NCBI RefSeq assembly: GCF_019970045.1
Contig: NZ_JAHXYI010000002.1
Span: 558,001-622,000 of the forward strand
Source of the DNA: Chryseobacterium sp. GVT01B
GTDB taxonomy: Bacteria > Bacteroidota > Bacteroidia > Flavobacteriales > Weeksellaceae
Direction of reading: 5' to 3'
Length of the DNA stretch: 64,000 nt
Within the stretch, counting starts at the first letter, position 1. Each line of letters starts with the position of its first letter. This document shows, piece by piece, positions 9,938-18,216 of this stretch. The notes beneath the pieces are model-generated. The model had not been told where the DNA came from. It did not search any database and saw nothing but the letters and a program-made list of their open reading frames with translations. Both the position numbers and the translations under genes were made by a program.

Positions 9938-10843
9938 ATGAAAAATCTATTCACAATTGCTGGAATTTTATTCAGTTTTTTTTCGTTTGGACAGGTTGGG
10001 ATTAATACTTCAACTCCAACAAGTACATTAGAAATAAGTGGCTCCCTTGAAGGTCAATATCGCAAAACTACAACAAGCACTACTCTTACAGATAAAGACT
10101 ATTATCTCACGTATGAGGGTACAGCTCAGGCAACACTTACCCTACCTTCAGCATCACCAGCAAGTGGACCGACTAGCTTTGCCGGTAGAATTTACAAAAT
10201 AAAAAACCTCAGTACCTATCCTATTGTCATACAAGCAGCTTCTGGACAAAATTTGAGATTTGGAGGGGGAACTGCAAATAATTCTAACTTTACATTAAAT
10301 GGAGGTGAATTTGTTTCTATTACAGCAAATGATACGGGAAATACATGGAATTTGGATTTTTTAGGAGTACCAACAGCACCAAACAATGGTTGGAAACTTA
10401 ATAACACAGTTTTAGGCTCAATAATTAATGTTGCACAGTCTATTACCACTCCTTCTCAAATACAAGTTGATGGTGGACAGCTAGCAGTAACGGTACCATC
10501 GGGTTATAACCAGGTGATGATAATTCTTCGATGGGATGTATGGGGTGATGTTAATACCACAGGAACAGGATATGGCTCATTAAGATTTCATATTTCACAA
10601 ACTGGTACATCTTCAAGGACAATTTCCAGCATTATGATGACTTCCTGGGCAAGATCTCTTTCAGGGAATACATCCCCGTATGTAAGATTTTCTGCCCCTG
10701 TGGCATACACAATAAGTGATTTAACACCCGGAACCTATAATTTCAATCTATTGGTTAATAGGGAAGGCGAAAACTCAACAGCTTCAATCAACAGCCTCCA
10801 AATGTGGGGAGTACAGGCAAAAGCTGAAATTTATGTTAAATAG
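9938..10843 (+). CDS. Exported VGIN-type surface protein 1
   Basis: A 301-aa protein starting at 9938 with signal peptide MKNLFTIAGILFSFFSFGQ. The frame opens 63 bp earlier, but that part is hydrophilic. The mature N-terminus VGINTSTPTSTLEI is the short head motif that starts many Bacteroidota fibre-like or adhesin-like exported proteins. The rest is rich in Ser, Thr, Gly and Asn and reads as beta structure (LTLPSASPASGP, NTWNLDFLG). No catalytic motif is seen. It is the first of six such proteins in the window and stands in front of the sensor kinase. Probable location is the cell surface or outer membrane; its role is unknown. Confidence 0.75.
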   Translation: MKNLFTIAGILFSFFSFGQVGINTSTPTSTLEISGSLEGQYRKTTTSTTLTDKDYYLTYEGTAQATLTLPSASPASGPTSFAGRIYKIKNLSTYPIVIQAASGQNLRFGGGTANNSNFTLNGGEFVSITANDTGNTWNLDFLGVPTAPNNGWKLNNTVLGSIINVAQSITTPSQIQVDGGQLAVTVPSGYNQVMIILRWDVWGDVNTTGTGYGSLRFHISQTGTSSRTISSIMMTSWARSLSGNTSPYVRFSAPVAYTISDLTPGTYNFNLLVNREGENSTASINSLQMWGVQAKAEIYVK

Positions 10844-10912
10844 AAATTATAGCTTTTCTTGATAGTATTACATAAAGTGTAGCACCATGATTAAAGATAA
10901 GTCTTGGCAATG

Positions 10913-11029
10913 ATATACTTAAATGTACTAGCTAATTGCAAAGAGGGAGTTTTGATAAAAGAGTCTATAGAATTTCTGTACAAGAGCTTGAATTTCGTCA
11001 ACTTCTACTATTGGTACATTTAAGTATAT
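10913..11029. repeat. MITE-like element with 16-bp perfect inverted ends
   Basis: ATATACTTAAATGTAC (10913-10928) is an exact inverse of GTACATTTAAGTATAT (11014-11029), with 85 bp between. A related sequence, TATACTTAAATGCACCAATAGTAGAAG, recurs at 17149-17175; apart from one base it matches the right end of this element plus its inner flank, read on the minus strand. Ends related to it also occur near 11052 and 20023. No transposase is present and no target-site duplication is obvious. Confidence 0.55.
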
Positions 11030-11139
11030 TAAGACCTTCTTTTTGGTGACAATATACTTAGGTGTATCATATTATTTTGTTACTTAAAAATGGATTAGAT
11101 TTTTCAATTTCAGTAGTGTCATTGGGTACTCTGGGCTAA

Positions 11140-11295
11140 AATAATTGGCCTCTGGATAGGAAAACCACCAATCAAATATATAAATCAGTAAACAAAGATC
11201 ATAACTCAAGTAATTTTTCACGTTCATTAATAGAACAAAATACTCAAGAATATTTAAAGAAAAGAGATGAAAAGGTTAAAGAAAATTTTCTATAA
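11140..11295 (+). pseudogene. Possible coding remnant
   Basis: A stop-bounded frame of 51 codons without an ATG. It has a composition typical of coding sequence (charged, amphipathic, e.g. SRSLIEQNTQEYLKKRDEKV) near its end. It could be the tail of a decayed gene. No family is recognised, and chance is not excluded in AT-rich DNA. Confidence 0.25.
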
Positions 11296-11420
11296 ATGAA
11301 ATTGGGTACAAACTGAGATTTGAACTTTGACAGTTTTTCAAGTTGTCTAACTTAAACATTTCATAATTATCATAAGCTTTATATAACGCAATAGTAATAA
11401 TAAATAACAAAAACTTATAA

Positions 11421-11428
11421 TATCTTTG
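11421..11428 (+). promoter_or_regulatory. -7 promoter box for the sensor kinase
   Basis: TATCTTTG is a perfect TAnnTTTG match, the same octamer as at the tRNA-Lys genes and the nitrate operon. Transcription would begin near 11435, only 14-23 nt before the candidate non-ATG start codons of the kinase. Confidence 0.6.
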
Positions 11429-11448
11429 TTGAAGAATCAAAAAAAATA

Positions 11449-14433
11449 TTGCCGTTTGTGAATTTATTCTATGTTATCGTTATTTTCTTTCCCCTATTTT
11501 TTTCTGCTCAAGATTATACTTTCCGGTGGTATAATATGGATCAGGGACTTCCCCAAAACAGCATAAAAGACATTACAAAGGATAAATATGGTTTTATATG
11601 GCTATCAACTGATGGTGGTATCTTGAGATATGATGGACACAATTTTTTATTGTACAATAACTTTAAAACAAGTAATCTCAGTTTCGGAAGCTTTCTTCGT
11701 ACTAAAAACAGAGATTTTATTTGTTTTAATAATAATGATGAAAATTGTGTGTTAATATCAGACAGAACTGTAAAAATGCTGCCCAATGGAAAGATTTCCA
11801 AAACTTACTCAATGGGGAATAATGTACAGTATAAAAGATATTATAAAAGTAGTTTTATTAATAATTTTTTTCCGGAGACCAATTGTTATTATGTCATCTC
11901 AAATTCTGGAACTTATTTTTTTAACAATCGCTACATTATTTATAAGAAAGAAAATAAGCCGGAAAAAAAAATTCTGGCCCCATTTCTGATGAAAGAGCTT
12001 AGAAATGCTTTTGAACATGAAAATATCATTTTCCTACCAGATCAGAAAAACCGAAAAACCATTATATTAAAAAACGGAATTGTTTCGTACGACAGCAAAC
12101 CATCATTATACAATGATCCTGGATCTAGAATATATTGGCATCAGGGTACGGGGCAAGTTTTTGTAATCAATAACGGTAATATTTATCGGAGTAAAATATC
12201 TAATGGTATACTTACCCTTACATTTCTTATGCGATATAAAAAAATTGAAAAAGAGCTTTTATATTGTATGTTTTATGATGAAGAATCCAATAAACTTTAT
12301 CTTGGAAATGTTTTGAAAGGCTTGAAAATTATAAACCTGTCTAATTTTTATACTCCACAGAAAAATGTCCCGTTCTCAGGTGAGTTTGTTTATGAGGCTT
12401 TACCTTTTACCCCTAATTCAATTATTTCAAAACAAGGATTTGAATATTATAAAGATAAAGTAAATAAAATATATTCTGCTGATTTTAACTATGATAGGCG
12501 TTATCTCTTGTATGACAACTCTCTTAATCTTCTGTATGTAGAATATAATAAAATACACCGGAGATACAGATCTTCACACTATCAAGCACATGATTCCATA
12601 AATTTCCCCCAAAGAAATGTTGAAGGAATTTTTAAAGCAGGTAACAATTTTGTAGTAAACATGGCGGATAGTAAATATCAGTATTATTATCTCAACATAT
12701 TTGCCGACGACCAATTCAAAAAGACAAAAAGTATTTTTAGATTTAAAGCTAATATCAATTTTGTTAAAGAATTGAATAAAGATTCTATGTATGTGGGAAC
12801 AACTGATGGAATTTATCTTGTTTCCAACTCTAAAAACAAGATTTTAAAGCATTTTGCAAAAAATTTACCGATAAAGGAAATCCAACAGACAAAAGATGGA
12901 AACTTTTGGTTTACCACTCACAACAGAGGCTTCTATCTCCTGAAAAATGATAATGAAATCCGAATACCTGAAGACAAGAACGGCTACCTTTCGAGTGCGC
13001 ATCATATCCTGGAAGATCACTATGGTTTTTTTTGGATTTCTTCTAATAACGGTTTATTCAAAGTCTCTAAAAAATCACTTTTGGGGTATGCAAAAAATAA
13101 AAAAACAAAAGTTATCTGGTATCGCTATACCAAAGAGGATGGTTTGCTCAATAATGAATTTAACGGAAGTGCAAATCCCAGCGGTAATATTTTGGAAAAT
13201 GAAGAATTTGTATTTCCTTCTATGGAAGGTTTTGTTTTTTTTAAACCCGGTGAAATCAGAGTCCATTATCCCCGAAAGAACCAGCTGTTTATAGAAAGAG
13301 CCCAAGTTGGAAAAGAAACTATTAAATTTACTGATACCCTTTACCTAAAAAGTGATTACAAAAACGCCGAGATCTTACTGGATTTCCCTTACTATCATAA
13401 CATCGAAAATATTTATATAGAAGCCAGACTTGAAGGAAGTTCAAACAGCAAATGGGAAAAAATAAAAAACGATAGAAAATTTATTTTAAACAATGCTGAA
13501 CCCGGAGATTACAAGCTTAATATCAGGTTTTTAGGATCAGAAGATGGTCAATTCATATACAAACAGATTGTTGTAAAAATTAAGCCCTTCTTTTATCAGA
13601 CAATTTGGTTTAAATCTTTTATGATCGTTCTGGGAATTATGTTTGTTGTTCTGATTATTTATGCGCGGACCAATTTCCTTAAAAGAATGGTCAAAACTTT
13701 AAAACATACCTTAAACAGTAAAGATCAGGAATTAGAAATCACTGCAAACAAACTAAAGAACGAGACTGAATATCAACAAAAAATCATGGAAAGCATCAGT
13801 CATGATATTACCACTCCGATAAGATTTCTAGTTTCTATCTCGCAACGGCTTAACAGCACAAAAGATAATGAACTTCAGAAAAAATATTTTGATGAAATTT
13901 ATCATACATCCGAACAGCTGTTTAAGTTTACCTTAGATTTGAAAGAATATACCAGCTTATTTAAAGAGGAAAATATTTTTGATAAGATTGAAAATCACAT
14001 ACATACCTTAGTACAAAGCAAAAAACTATTGTTTGATCAGATTGCATTAGCCAATAATACTACTCTATATAATCTCTGTGATCCTCATATAACCACCAGA
14101 GTTAACCATAACATTCTTTCTTCAATTGTTCATAATTTGATAGATAATGCTGTAAAAAACACTCAAAACGGTAAGGTCCTTATAGAGACGGAACAAAAAG
14201 GAGAAAAACAAATAGAAATTACCATATCAGATACAGGTAAAGGGATGTCACAAGACCAACTTGAATACTATTCTTTTGTTTTTGAAAATATGGAAAAAGA
14301 TAATTTTGTTTTTAAAAATTATGGGTTGGGTTTGCATATGGTTATCCAATTAACAAAAAAAATTAACGCTAAAATAACTTTTCATAAAAATACTCCTAAA
14401 GGAACTATTATAAAAATCTTTCTTAAAAACTAA
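11449..14433 (+). CDS. Propeller-type sensor histidine kinase
   Basis: About 994 aa: signal/anchor segment, periplasmic two-component propeller repeats (DQGLPQNSIKDITKDKYGFIW; later GFFWISSNNGLF), a Y_Y_Y-like beta domain (about 620-705), a membrane helix (about 722-743), a dimerisation/phosphoacceptor H-box SHDITTP (His785) and an ATPase domain with N-box HNLIDN (895-900), DTGKGM and GLGLHMV. It should sense an outside signal and phosphorylate the response regulator 3 bp downstream. No receiver or AraC domain is fused, unlike classic hybrid kinases. No in-frame ATG exists between the upstream stop (11401) and the conserved region: the start is TTG 11449 or, as plausible, GTG 11458 (MNLFYVIVIFFPLFFSAQ). 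Confidence 0.9.
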   Translation: MPFVNLFYVIVIFFPLFFSAQDYTFRWYNMDQGLPQNSIKDITKDKYGFIWLSTDGGILRYDGHNFLLYNNFKTSNLSFGSFLRTKNRDFICFNNNDENCVLISDRTVKMLPNGKISKTYSMGNNVQYKRYYKSSFINNFFPETNCYYVISNSGTYFFNNRYIIYKKENKPEKKILAPFLMKELRNAFEHENIIFLPDQKNRKTIILKNGIVSYDSKPSLYNDPGSRIYWHQGTGQVFVINNGNIYRSKISNGILTLTFLMRYKKIEKELLYCMFYDEESNKLYLGNVLKGLKIINLSNFYTPQKNVPFSGEFVYEALPFTPNSIISKQGFEYYKDKVNKIYSADFNYDRRYLLYDNSLNLLYVEYNKIHRRYRSSHYQAHDSINFPQRNVEGIFKAGNNFVVNMADSKYQYYYLNIFADDQFKKTKSIFRFKANINFVKELNKDSMYVGTTDGIYLVSNSKNKILKHFAKNLPIKEIQQTKDGNFWFTTHNRGFYLLKNDNEIRIPEDKNGYLSSAHHILEDHYGFFWISSNNGLFKVSKKSLLGYAKNKKTKVIWYRYTKEDGLLNNEFNGSANPSGNILENEEFVFPSMEGFVFFKPGEIRVHYPRKNQLFIERAQVGKETIKFTDTLYLKSDYKNAEILLDFPYYHNIENIYIEARLEGSSNSKWEKIKNDRKFILNNAEPGDYKLNIRFLGSEDGQFIYKQIVVKIKPFFYQTIWFKSFMIVLGIMFVVLIIYARTNFLKRMVKTLKHTLNSKDQELEITANKLKNETEYQQKIMESISHDITTPIRFLVSISQRLNSTKDNELQKKYFDEIYHTSEQLFKFTLDLKEYTSLFKEENIFDKIENHIHTLVQSKKLLFDQIALANNTTLYNLCDPHITTRVNHNILSSIVHNLIDNAVKNTQNGKVLIETEQKGEKQIEITISDTGKGMSQDQLEYYSFVFENMEKDNFVFKNYGLGLHMVIQLTKKINAKITFHKNTPKGTIIKIFLKN

Positions 14434-14436
14434 CGT

Positions 14437-15051
14437 ATGAAAAAAAAAATATTGATTGCTGATGATCATTCTGTGGTAAGATTGGGAACATCAATGGTAT
14501 TGCAAGATACATTAAATAATGTTTCAATTGATTTTGCAAAAAATTATCCTAACCTAAAAGAGAAGCTCAGAGCTGAAAAATTTGATTTGTTAATCCTTGA
14601 TATTGAAATGGAAGGCAGCATCTATAAATTAATGATTAAAGAACTGAAAGAAATTCAGAAAGATCTTTTGATCATGATCTTTTCTTCCTCCATGGAAAAT
14701 GTTGCCATCGAATATATTCTGGAAGGCGCAGAAGGTTATGCAAGTAAGCTAAGTGATGATGAAACTCTGACTAAAGCCGTAAAATATATTCTTGAAAATG
14801 GACATTACTATCCTCCCACCCTGGTAAAAGTACTAGCACAGAAACCGGACAACAATGATCCGGTAAAAAAATTATCTAAAAGAGAGTTTGAGATTTTCAA
14901 ACTTTTAGGTGAAGGAAATGGAAATTTGGAAATTGCCAATGAACTTAACATCAAGGCCGGAACAATGAGTACTTATAAAAAAAGAATATATAGTAAATTA
15001 AGCATAAATAGTCTCATTGACCTTTTCAAAATTTACAAAAACTTAAACTAG
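14437..15051 (+). CDS. NarL/LuxR-type response regulator
   Basis: A 204-aa partner of the upstream kinase, 3 bp after its stop. The receiver domain has the acidic pair Asp9-Asp10, phospho-acceptor Asp55 (LLILDIEM), the Ser at IFSSS (83-85) and the conserved Lys104. A LuxR-type HTH follows (LSKREFEIFKLLGEGNGNLEIANEL, about 146-190). Phosphorylation should promote DNA binding. The repeated TGTCTT operators at 15061, 15312-15368 and 16921-16978 lie just downstream and are the natural candidate binding sites, which would make the nearby VGIN genes its targets. That link is inferred from position only. Confidence 0.92.
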   Translation: MKKKILIADDHSVVRLGTSMVLQDTLNNVSIDFAKNYPNLKEKLRAEKFDLLILDIEMEGSIYKLMIKELKEIQKDLLIMIFSSSMENVAIEYILEGAEGYASKLSDDETLTKAVKYILENGHYYPPTLVKVLAQKPDNNDPVKKLSKREFEIFKLLGEGNGNLEIANELNIKAGTMSTYKKRIYSKLSINSLIDLFKIYKNLN

Positions 15052-15060
15052 AATAACCCC

Positions 15061-15139
15061 TGTCTTTATTTTCGTACATCCATGTCTTAATCTTCCACAT
15101 GCTAAATTCTTCGAAAAAAGCATTCAGTCAATATTTTTG
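15061..15139 (+). repeat. Operator/promoter repeat, copy 1
   Basis: Two direct repeats, TGTCTTTATTTTC (15061-15073) and TGTCTTAATCTTC (15083-15095), are 22 bp apart, then after 49 bp from the second repeat start comes the -7 box TATTTTTG (15132-15139). The predicted transcription start falls at the terminator hairpin, so this copy may be inactive. Confidence 0.65.
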
Positions 15140-15144
15140 CACAG

Positions 15145-15182
15145 ACAGGACAATGCTTATTTAAAACTTTGTCCTGTTTTTG
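15145..15182 (+). terminator. Terminator after the kinase/regulator operon
   Basis: ACAGGACAA (15145-15153) pairs with TTGTCCTGT (15169-15177), followed by T residues. Confidence 0.7.
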
Positions 15183-15311
15183 CATTTGCCAGAAATTAAT
15201 TAAGCAGAAATTTCATTACTATCTTAACCCATCGAATACATTCTGAAAGAAACAGGTGTCCATGTAAATAAGCTAAGTTTACAAAAACTCAGATCAGACC
15301 ACAGGCAAGTT

Positions 15312-15413
15312 TGTCTTATTTTTAATACAACAATGTCTTTATTTTCATATACCCATGTCTTAATCTTCCTACAAGCTAAATTCTTCTAAAAAAGCAATTA
15401 ATCTATACTTTTG
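15312..15413 (+). repeat. Operator/promoter repeat, copy 2
   Basis: Three direct repeats start at 15312 (TGTCTTATTTTTA), 15334 (TGTCTTTATTTTC) and 15356 (TGTCTTAATCTTC), exactly 22 bp apart, i.e. two DNA turns. The -7 box TACTTTTG (15406-15413) begins 50 bp after the last repeat start. The arrangement fits tandem binding of a regulator upstream of a promoter driving VGIN gene 2. Confidence 0.7.
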
Positions 15414-15467
15414 GACAGGTTAAAAATCTTAGTTGAAAAAAAATTTATTGCCTTAAGTTGCTTATAG

Positions 15468-15513
15468 GATTTGCATCTGTTTAGCTGTTCCCTAGATACA
15501 ATAGATGCAGATC
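15468..15513 (+). ncRNA. Conserved leader RNA hairpin, copy A
   Basis: A 14-bp stem, GATTTGCATCTGTT (15468-15481) with AATAGATGCAGATC (15500-15513), including two G-U pairs, closes a loop with AGCTGTTCCC. It lies about 55 nt after the copy-2 promoter and 260 nt before the VGIN ATG. The second copy at 17080-17129 keeps the loop and changes the stem by compensatory pairs. No T tract follows, so it is not a simple terminator. Confidence 0.6.
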
Positions 15514-15773
15514 TTGAGCAACAATTATGGGCAATGCAGCTTAAATTAGCAGAATTTCATTGGATAAAATTTCAAAGGAAATTAATAAAGAAGGACAACG
15601 TCATTTGATCGTGCTTTCCTTTGATAAATAATTTTTCCTGAGACCTCTTGATTTTTAATAATAGCTTTCAACTGAATGATCCATACAACAGAATTTGCTG
15701 TTGAGTAATCGGTATCATTTTCACCAAAATTATAATGAAACTGCATTTTAAGAACAATTGTAATAATTAGAAT

Positions 15774-16538
15774 ATGAAAAAAAAGGCAATCAGCATGTTA
15801 ATTTTAATGATAGGATTAACTAAAACTTCTGCCCAAATTGGTATTAATACCCCGAATCCGCAAGCACAGTTTCACATAGACGGAGCAAAAGACAATCCAA
15901 CAACAGGAGTTCCTACCGCTGTACAGCAAGCAAATGATATTGTGGTAACCAATCAAGGCAGATTGGGTGTGGGTATTGACACTCCTACAAACAATATAGA
16001 TGTAGACAGCGGAATAGATGAAACCTCAGGGATAAGAATGCGTCGATTGCCCTCTGTAACGACACTTGCTACGGATGCCAATGGAAATGTTATTTCGGGA
16101 GCGTCGGAAACGGCAGGTGTTTCAGTTACAAAGCAAAGATTAATCGTACCTAACAGTAATGTTGTTGTAACCAGTGGTTCTGGCAAATATTCCTTTAGAT
16201 ATGCAGGCTATAATGCAACCACTTTATTAAACGGAACATGGCAAATCAGGTTAAATGATGGAGCTACACGACAATTTATGATCTGGGATGTGGAATTTGG
16301 TGGTGGTACCGACTCAGGAGTAAATGCTGCTGTATATAGACAAAGAACGACCCCTACGCTTATTCCTGGAACGTGGGTTAATTTAGACAGTAATATTGCT
16401 GGTGGTTCCCAAGAATATAATATTTATCATGTATATGATAGTGCTACTGGTACAATCATCAGATTTACCTGTACACTTTCTAATATGGGAACAACAACTG
16501 CTGGGATTAGAGAGGCTATGATTGTTGAAGAATTTTAA
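15774..16538 (+). CDS. Exported VGIN-type surface protein 2
   Basis: A 254-aa protein with signal peptide (MKKKAISMLILMIGLTKTSAQ) and head motif IGINTPNPQAQFHIDGA. A second head-like unit, LGVGIDTPTNNIDVDSG, starts around residue 63. The C-terminal half is a predicted beta domain (GKYSFRYAGYNATTLLNGTW; IIRFTCTLSNMG) without known catalytic residues. It is preceded by the operator/promoter repeat and leader hairpin (copy A). Probably surface-exposed; function unknown. Confidence 0.75.
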   Translation: MKKKAISMLILMIGLTKTSAQIGINTPNPQAQFHIDGAKDNPTTGVPTAVQQANDIVVTNQGRLGVGIDTPTNNIDVDSGIDETSGIRMRRLPSVTTLATDANGNVISGASETAGVSVTKQRLIVPNSNVVVTSGSGKYSFRYAGYNATTLLNGTWQIRLNDGATRQFMIWDVEFGGGTDSGVNAAVYRQRTTPTLIPGTWVNLDSNIAGGSQEYNIYHVYDSATGTIIRFTCTLSNMGTTTAGIREAMIVEEF

Positions 16539-16726
16539 AATGTCTATTAAATTTAAAATCAATATAAAATAATACAAACCTAACAGGAAGATTTCTGTTC
16601 TCTACGATACTTCATAACCGAGATAATACGAGTGTTTATCTTTTTACTTTTTATGATATTCCAATATGGTTTACCTATAATGTAATTTTTATTTTTTTAA
16701 TAATAAAGATTTAATTAGTGCTAATG

Positions 16727-16759
16727 GGGCAAAGTTTTGAATAAGCTTTGTCCTGTTTT
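16727..16759 (+). terminator. Probable terminator after VGIN gene 2
   Basis: GGGCAAAG (16727-16734) pairs with CTTTGTCC (16746-16753, one G-U), then GTTTTG after a short gap. The T tract is short. It lies nearly 190 bp after the stop codon. Confidence 0.5.
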
Positions 16760-16920
16760 GCATTTTAAACAGAAATCAATTAAGTAGAAATAGAATTTTC
16801 ACCATCAATTTTAAAGCTGCTTCCTGCGATAAATATGGTCCATCAAATACATTCTGAAGAAGCAGAGGATTATAATGTAAGGTAAGCTTACAAAAACTTA
16901 AACCAGAGCGTAAATAAACT

Positions 16921-17023
16921 TGTCTTCTTTTTAATACAAACCTTGTCTTAATTTTCATACACCAATGTCTTAATCTTCTTACAAGATCAATTCTTCAGAA
17001 AAAACAATTAATCAATACTTTTG
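16921..17023 (+). repeat. Operator/promoter repeat, copy 3
   Basis: Direct repeats start at 16921 (TGTCTTCTTTTTA), 16944 (TGTCTTAATTTTC) and 16966 (TGTCTTAATCTTC), spaced 23 and 22 bp, followed 50 bp later by TACTTTTG (17016-17023). Same architecture as copy 2. It is expected to drive the tandem VGIN genes 3-5. Confidence 0.7.
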
Positions 17024-17079
17024 AACAGGCTAAAAACAACTTAGTTGAAAAAAAATTTATTGCCTTTAGTTGCTTGCAG

Positions 17080-17129
17080 GGTTTGCATTTATTCAGCTGT
17101 TCCCCAATAGATATAATAAATGCAAAACC
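17080..17129 (+). ncRNA. Conserved leader RNA hairpin, copy B
   Basis: GGTTTGCATTTATT (17080-17093) pairs with AATAAATGCAAAACC (17115-17129) with a single bulged A. The loop again contains AGCTGTTCCC. Relative to copy A, pair 2 changes from A-U to G-C and pair 10 from C-G to U-A, which supports a selected RNA structure. Confidence 0.6.
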
Positions 17130-17148
17130 TCTGTAAGAAGGTACTAAT

Positions 17149-17175
17149 TATACTTAAATGCACCAATAGTAGAAG
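17149..17175. repeat. Partial copy of the MITE-like end
   Basis: It shares TATACTTAAATGcACCAATAGTAGAAG, one base different, with the minus-strand reading of the right end of the 10913-11029 element. No opposite end is found nearby. Confidence 0.45.
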
Positions 17176-17321
17176 GAAACTAAATCAATAGGTCTCTAAG
17201 TCAGAGTTATTATGCTGTCTCTTACAAATTCTATTATAAAAATCATTTTATAATCTAACTAGTAGATTTAAGTATTTCATTACCTAAAATAACCACAACA
17301 TTTAAAATAGATACAAAAAAG

Positions 17322-18182
17322 ATGAAAAAATTATACACAGCAGCATTATTACTGATAGGTGGATTAATCTTTTCCCAAGTGGGGATTAACAGTATTGATC
17401 CGAAAGCAACATTAGATATTGCTGCAAAAAATGCAACAGGTACAATAACGGATACAGATGGAATCCTTATTCCACACGTCGACAGGGAGCGCGCACAGAA
17501 TATGGCTGCAGTAGAAACTTCCACCATGATATATGTGAATGATATATCAACAGGAACAAACTCCGGAAAGGCTATTCGTATTGATGAAGCAGGCTTTTAT
17601 TATTTTGACGGAATTGTTTGGCAAAAGCTTGATCTCAATAATCATTCATATTCTTTAGGAGATATCCAATATTCTGCGAGAGCAACAGATCATGATGGTT
17701 GGTATCTTTTGGACGGCAGACCTGTTGTAAACCTTCCTGCAAATGCCCAGTCAGCCGCTGCAAACCTGGGGCTGACAGGTAATTTATTCGATGCAGTCGA
17801 TAAAACACTGAAAGCAAAGAGCACAACCGAAAGCATTGGTACCGTGGGAGGAAATACTTCTTTCACAATTTCACAAAGTAATTTACCCAATATAGCGCTG
17901 GCTGGGACTGCAAGCGTAACAATAAATTCGGCAGGAAGCCATGCCCATGGTCCCGATAAAGGTACGGGTTTTTTAATTACCGGATTACCTGGAGGAGGAT
18001 ATGGAGGCGGGAGTGCCGGCTCCTGGGGAGGAACTGGTGTGGCTACTACTACAGCAAGTGCAGGAGGGCACACGCATACTTTATCCCAGGCAGTAGCTAT
18101 TCCATTGGGAGGATCCAATCAACCAATTGATAACAGATCTGCCTATCTGGCTTTGAACACTTTTATTTATTTAGGTGAGTAA
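17322..18182 (+). CDS. Exported VGIN protein 3, tail-collar-like
   Basis: A 286-aa protein with signal peptide MKKLYTAALLLIGGLIFSQ and head VGINSIDPKATLDIAA. A conserved segment ILIPHVDRERAQNMAAVETS follows, then a small beta unit ending GFYYFDGIVWQKL. The C-terminal half resembles the phage tail collar/microcystin-dependent protein type: DHDGWYLLDGRPV, TVGGNTSFTISQSNLPNI, metal-type HAHG and HTHT motifs around a Gly-rich stretch, and the ending NRSAYLALNTFIYLGE. First of three tandem paralogs driven from the copy-3 promoter. Probably a surface fibre or tip protein. No other phage structural gene is nearby, so a prophage is unlikely. Confidence 0.8.
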   Translation: MKKLYTAALLLIGGLIFSQVGINSIDPKATLDIAAKNATGTITDTDGILIPHVDRERAQNMAAVETSTMIYVNDISTGTNSGKAIRIDEAGFYYFDGIVWQKLDLNNHSYSLGDIQYSARATDHDGWYLLDGRPVVNLPANAQSAAANLGLTGNLFDAVDKTLKAKSTTESIGTVGGNTSFTISQSNLPNIALAGTASVTINSAGSHAHGPDKGTGFLITGLPGGGYGGGSAGSWGGTGVATTTASAGGHTHTLSQAVAIPLGGSNQPIDNRSAYLALNTFIYLGE

Positions 18183-18216
18183 AACTATCATTATAATCAA
18201 AAATTTATCAGCTATA

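Larger units (their letters stand above)
10844..11448. other. 605-bp intergenic region with repeat and gene remnant
   Basis: Contains the 117-bp inverted-repeat element at 10913-11029, a related end sequence at about 11052-11066 (ATATACTTAGGTGTA), a stop-bounded coding-like remnant at 11140-11295, and the promoter box of the sensor kinase at 11421-11428. No intact gene. Confidence 0.6.
15052..15773. other. 722-bp regulatory spacer between response regulator and VGIN gene 2
   Basis: Holds promoter-region copy 1 (15061-15139), a terminator (15145-15182), promoter-region copy 2 (15312-15413), a leader hairpin (15468-15513) and a 29-codon coding-like remnant bounded by stops at 15542-15631 (contains ISKEINKEGQRHL). 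About 350-400 bp of it are homologous to the 16740-17130 spacer. Confidence 0.65.
16539..17321. other. 783-bp regulatory spacer between VGIN genes 2 and 3
   Basis: Homologous for about 390 bp to the previous spacer. It holds a terminator (16727-16759), promoter-region copy 3 (16921-17023), leader hairpin copy B (17080-17129) and a piece of the MITE-like end (17149-17175). No gene is seen. Confidence 0.65.
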
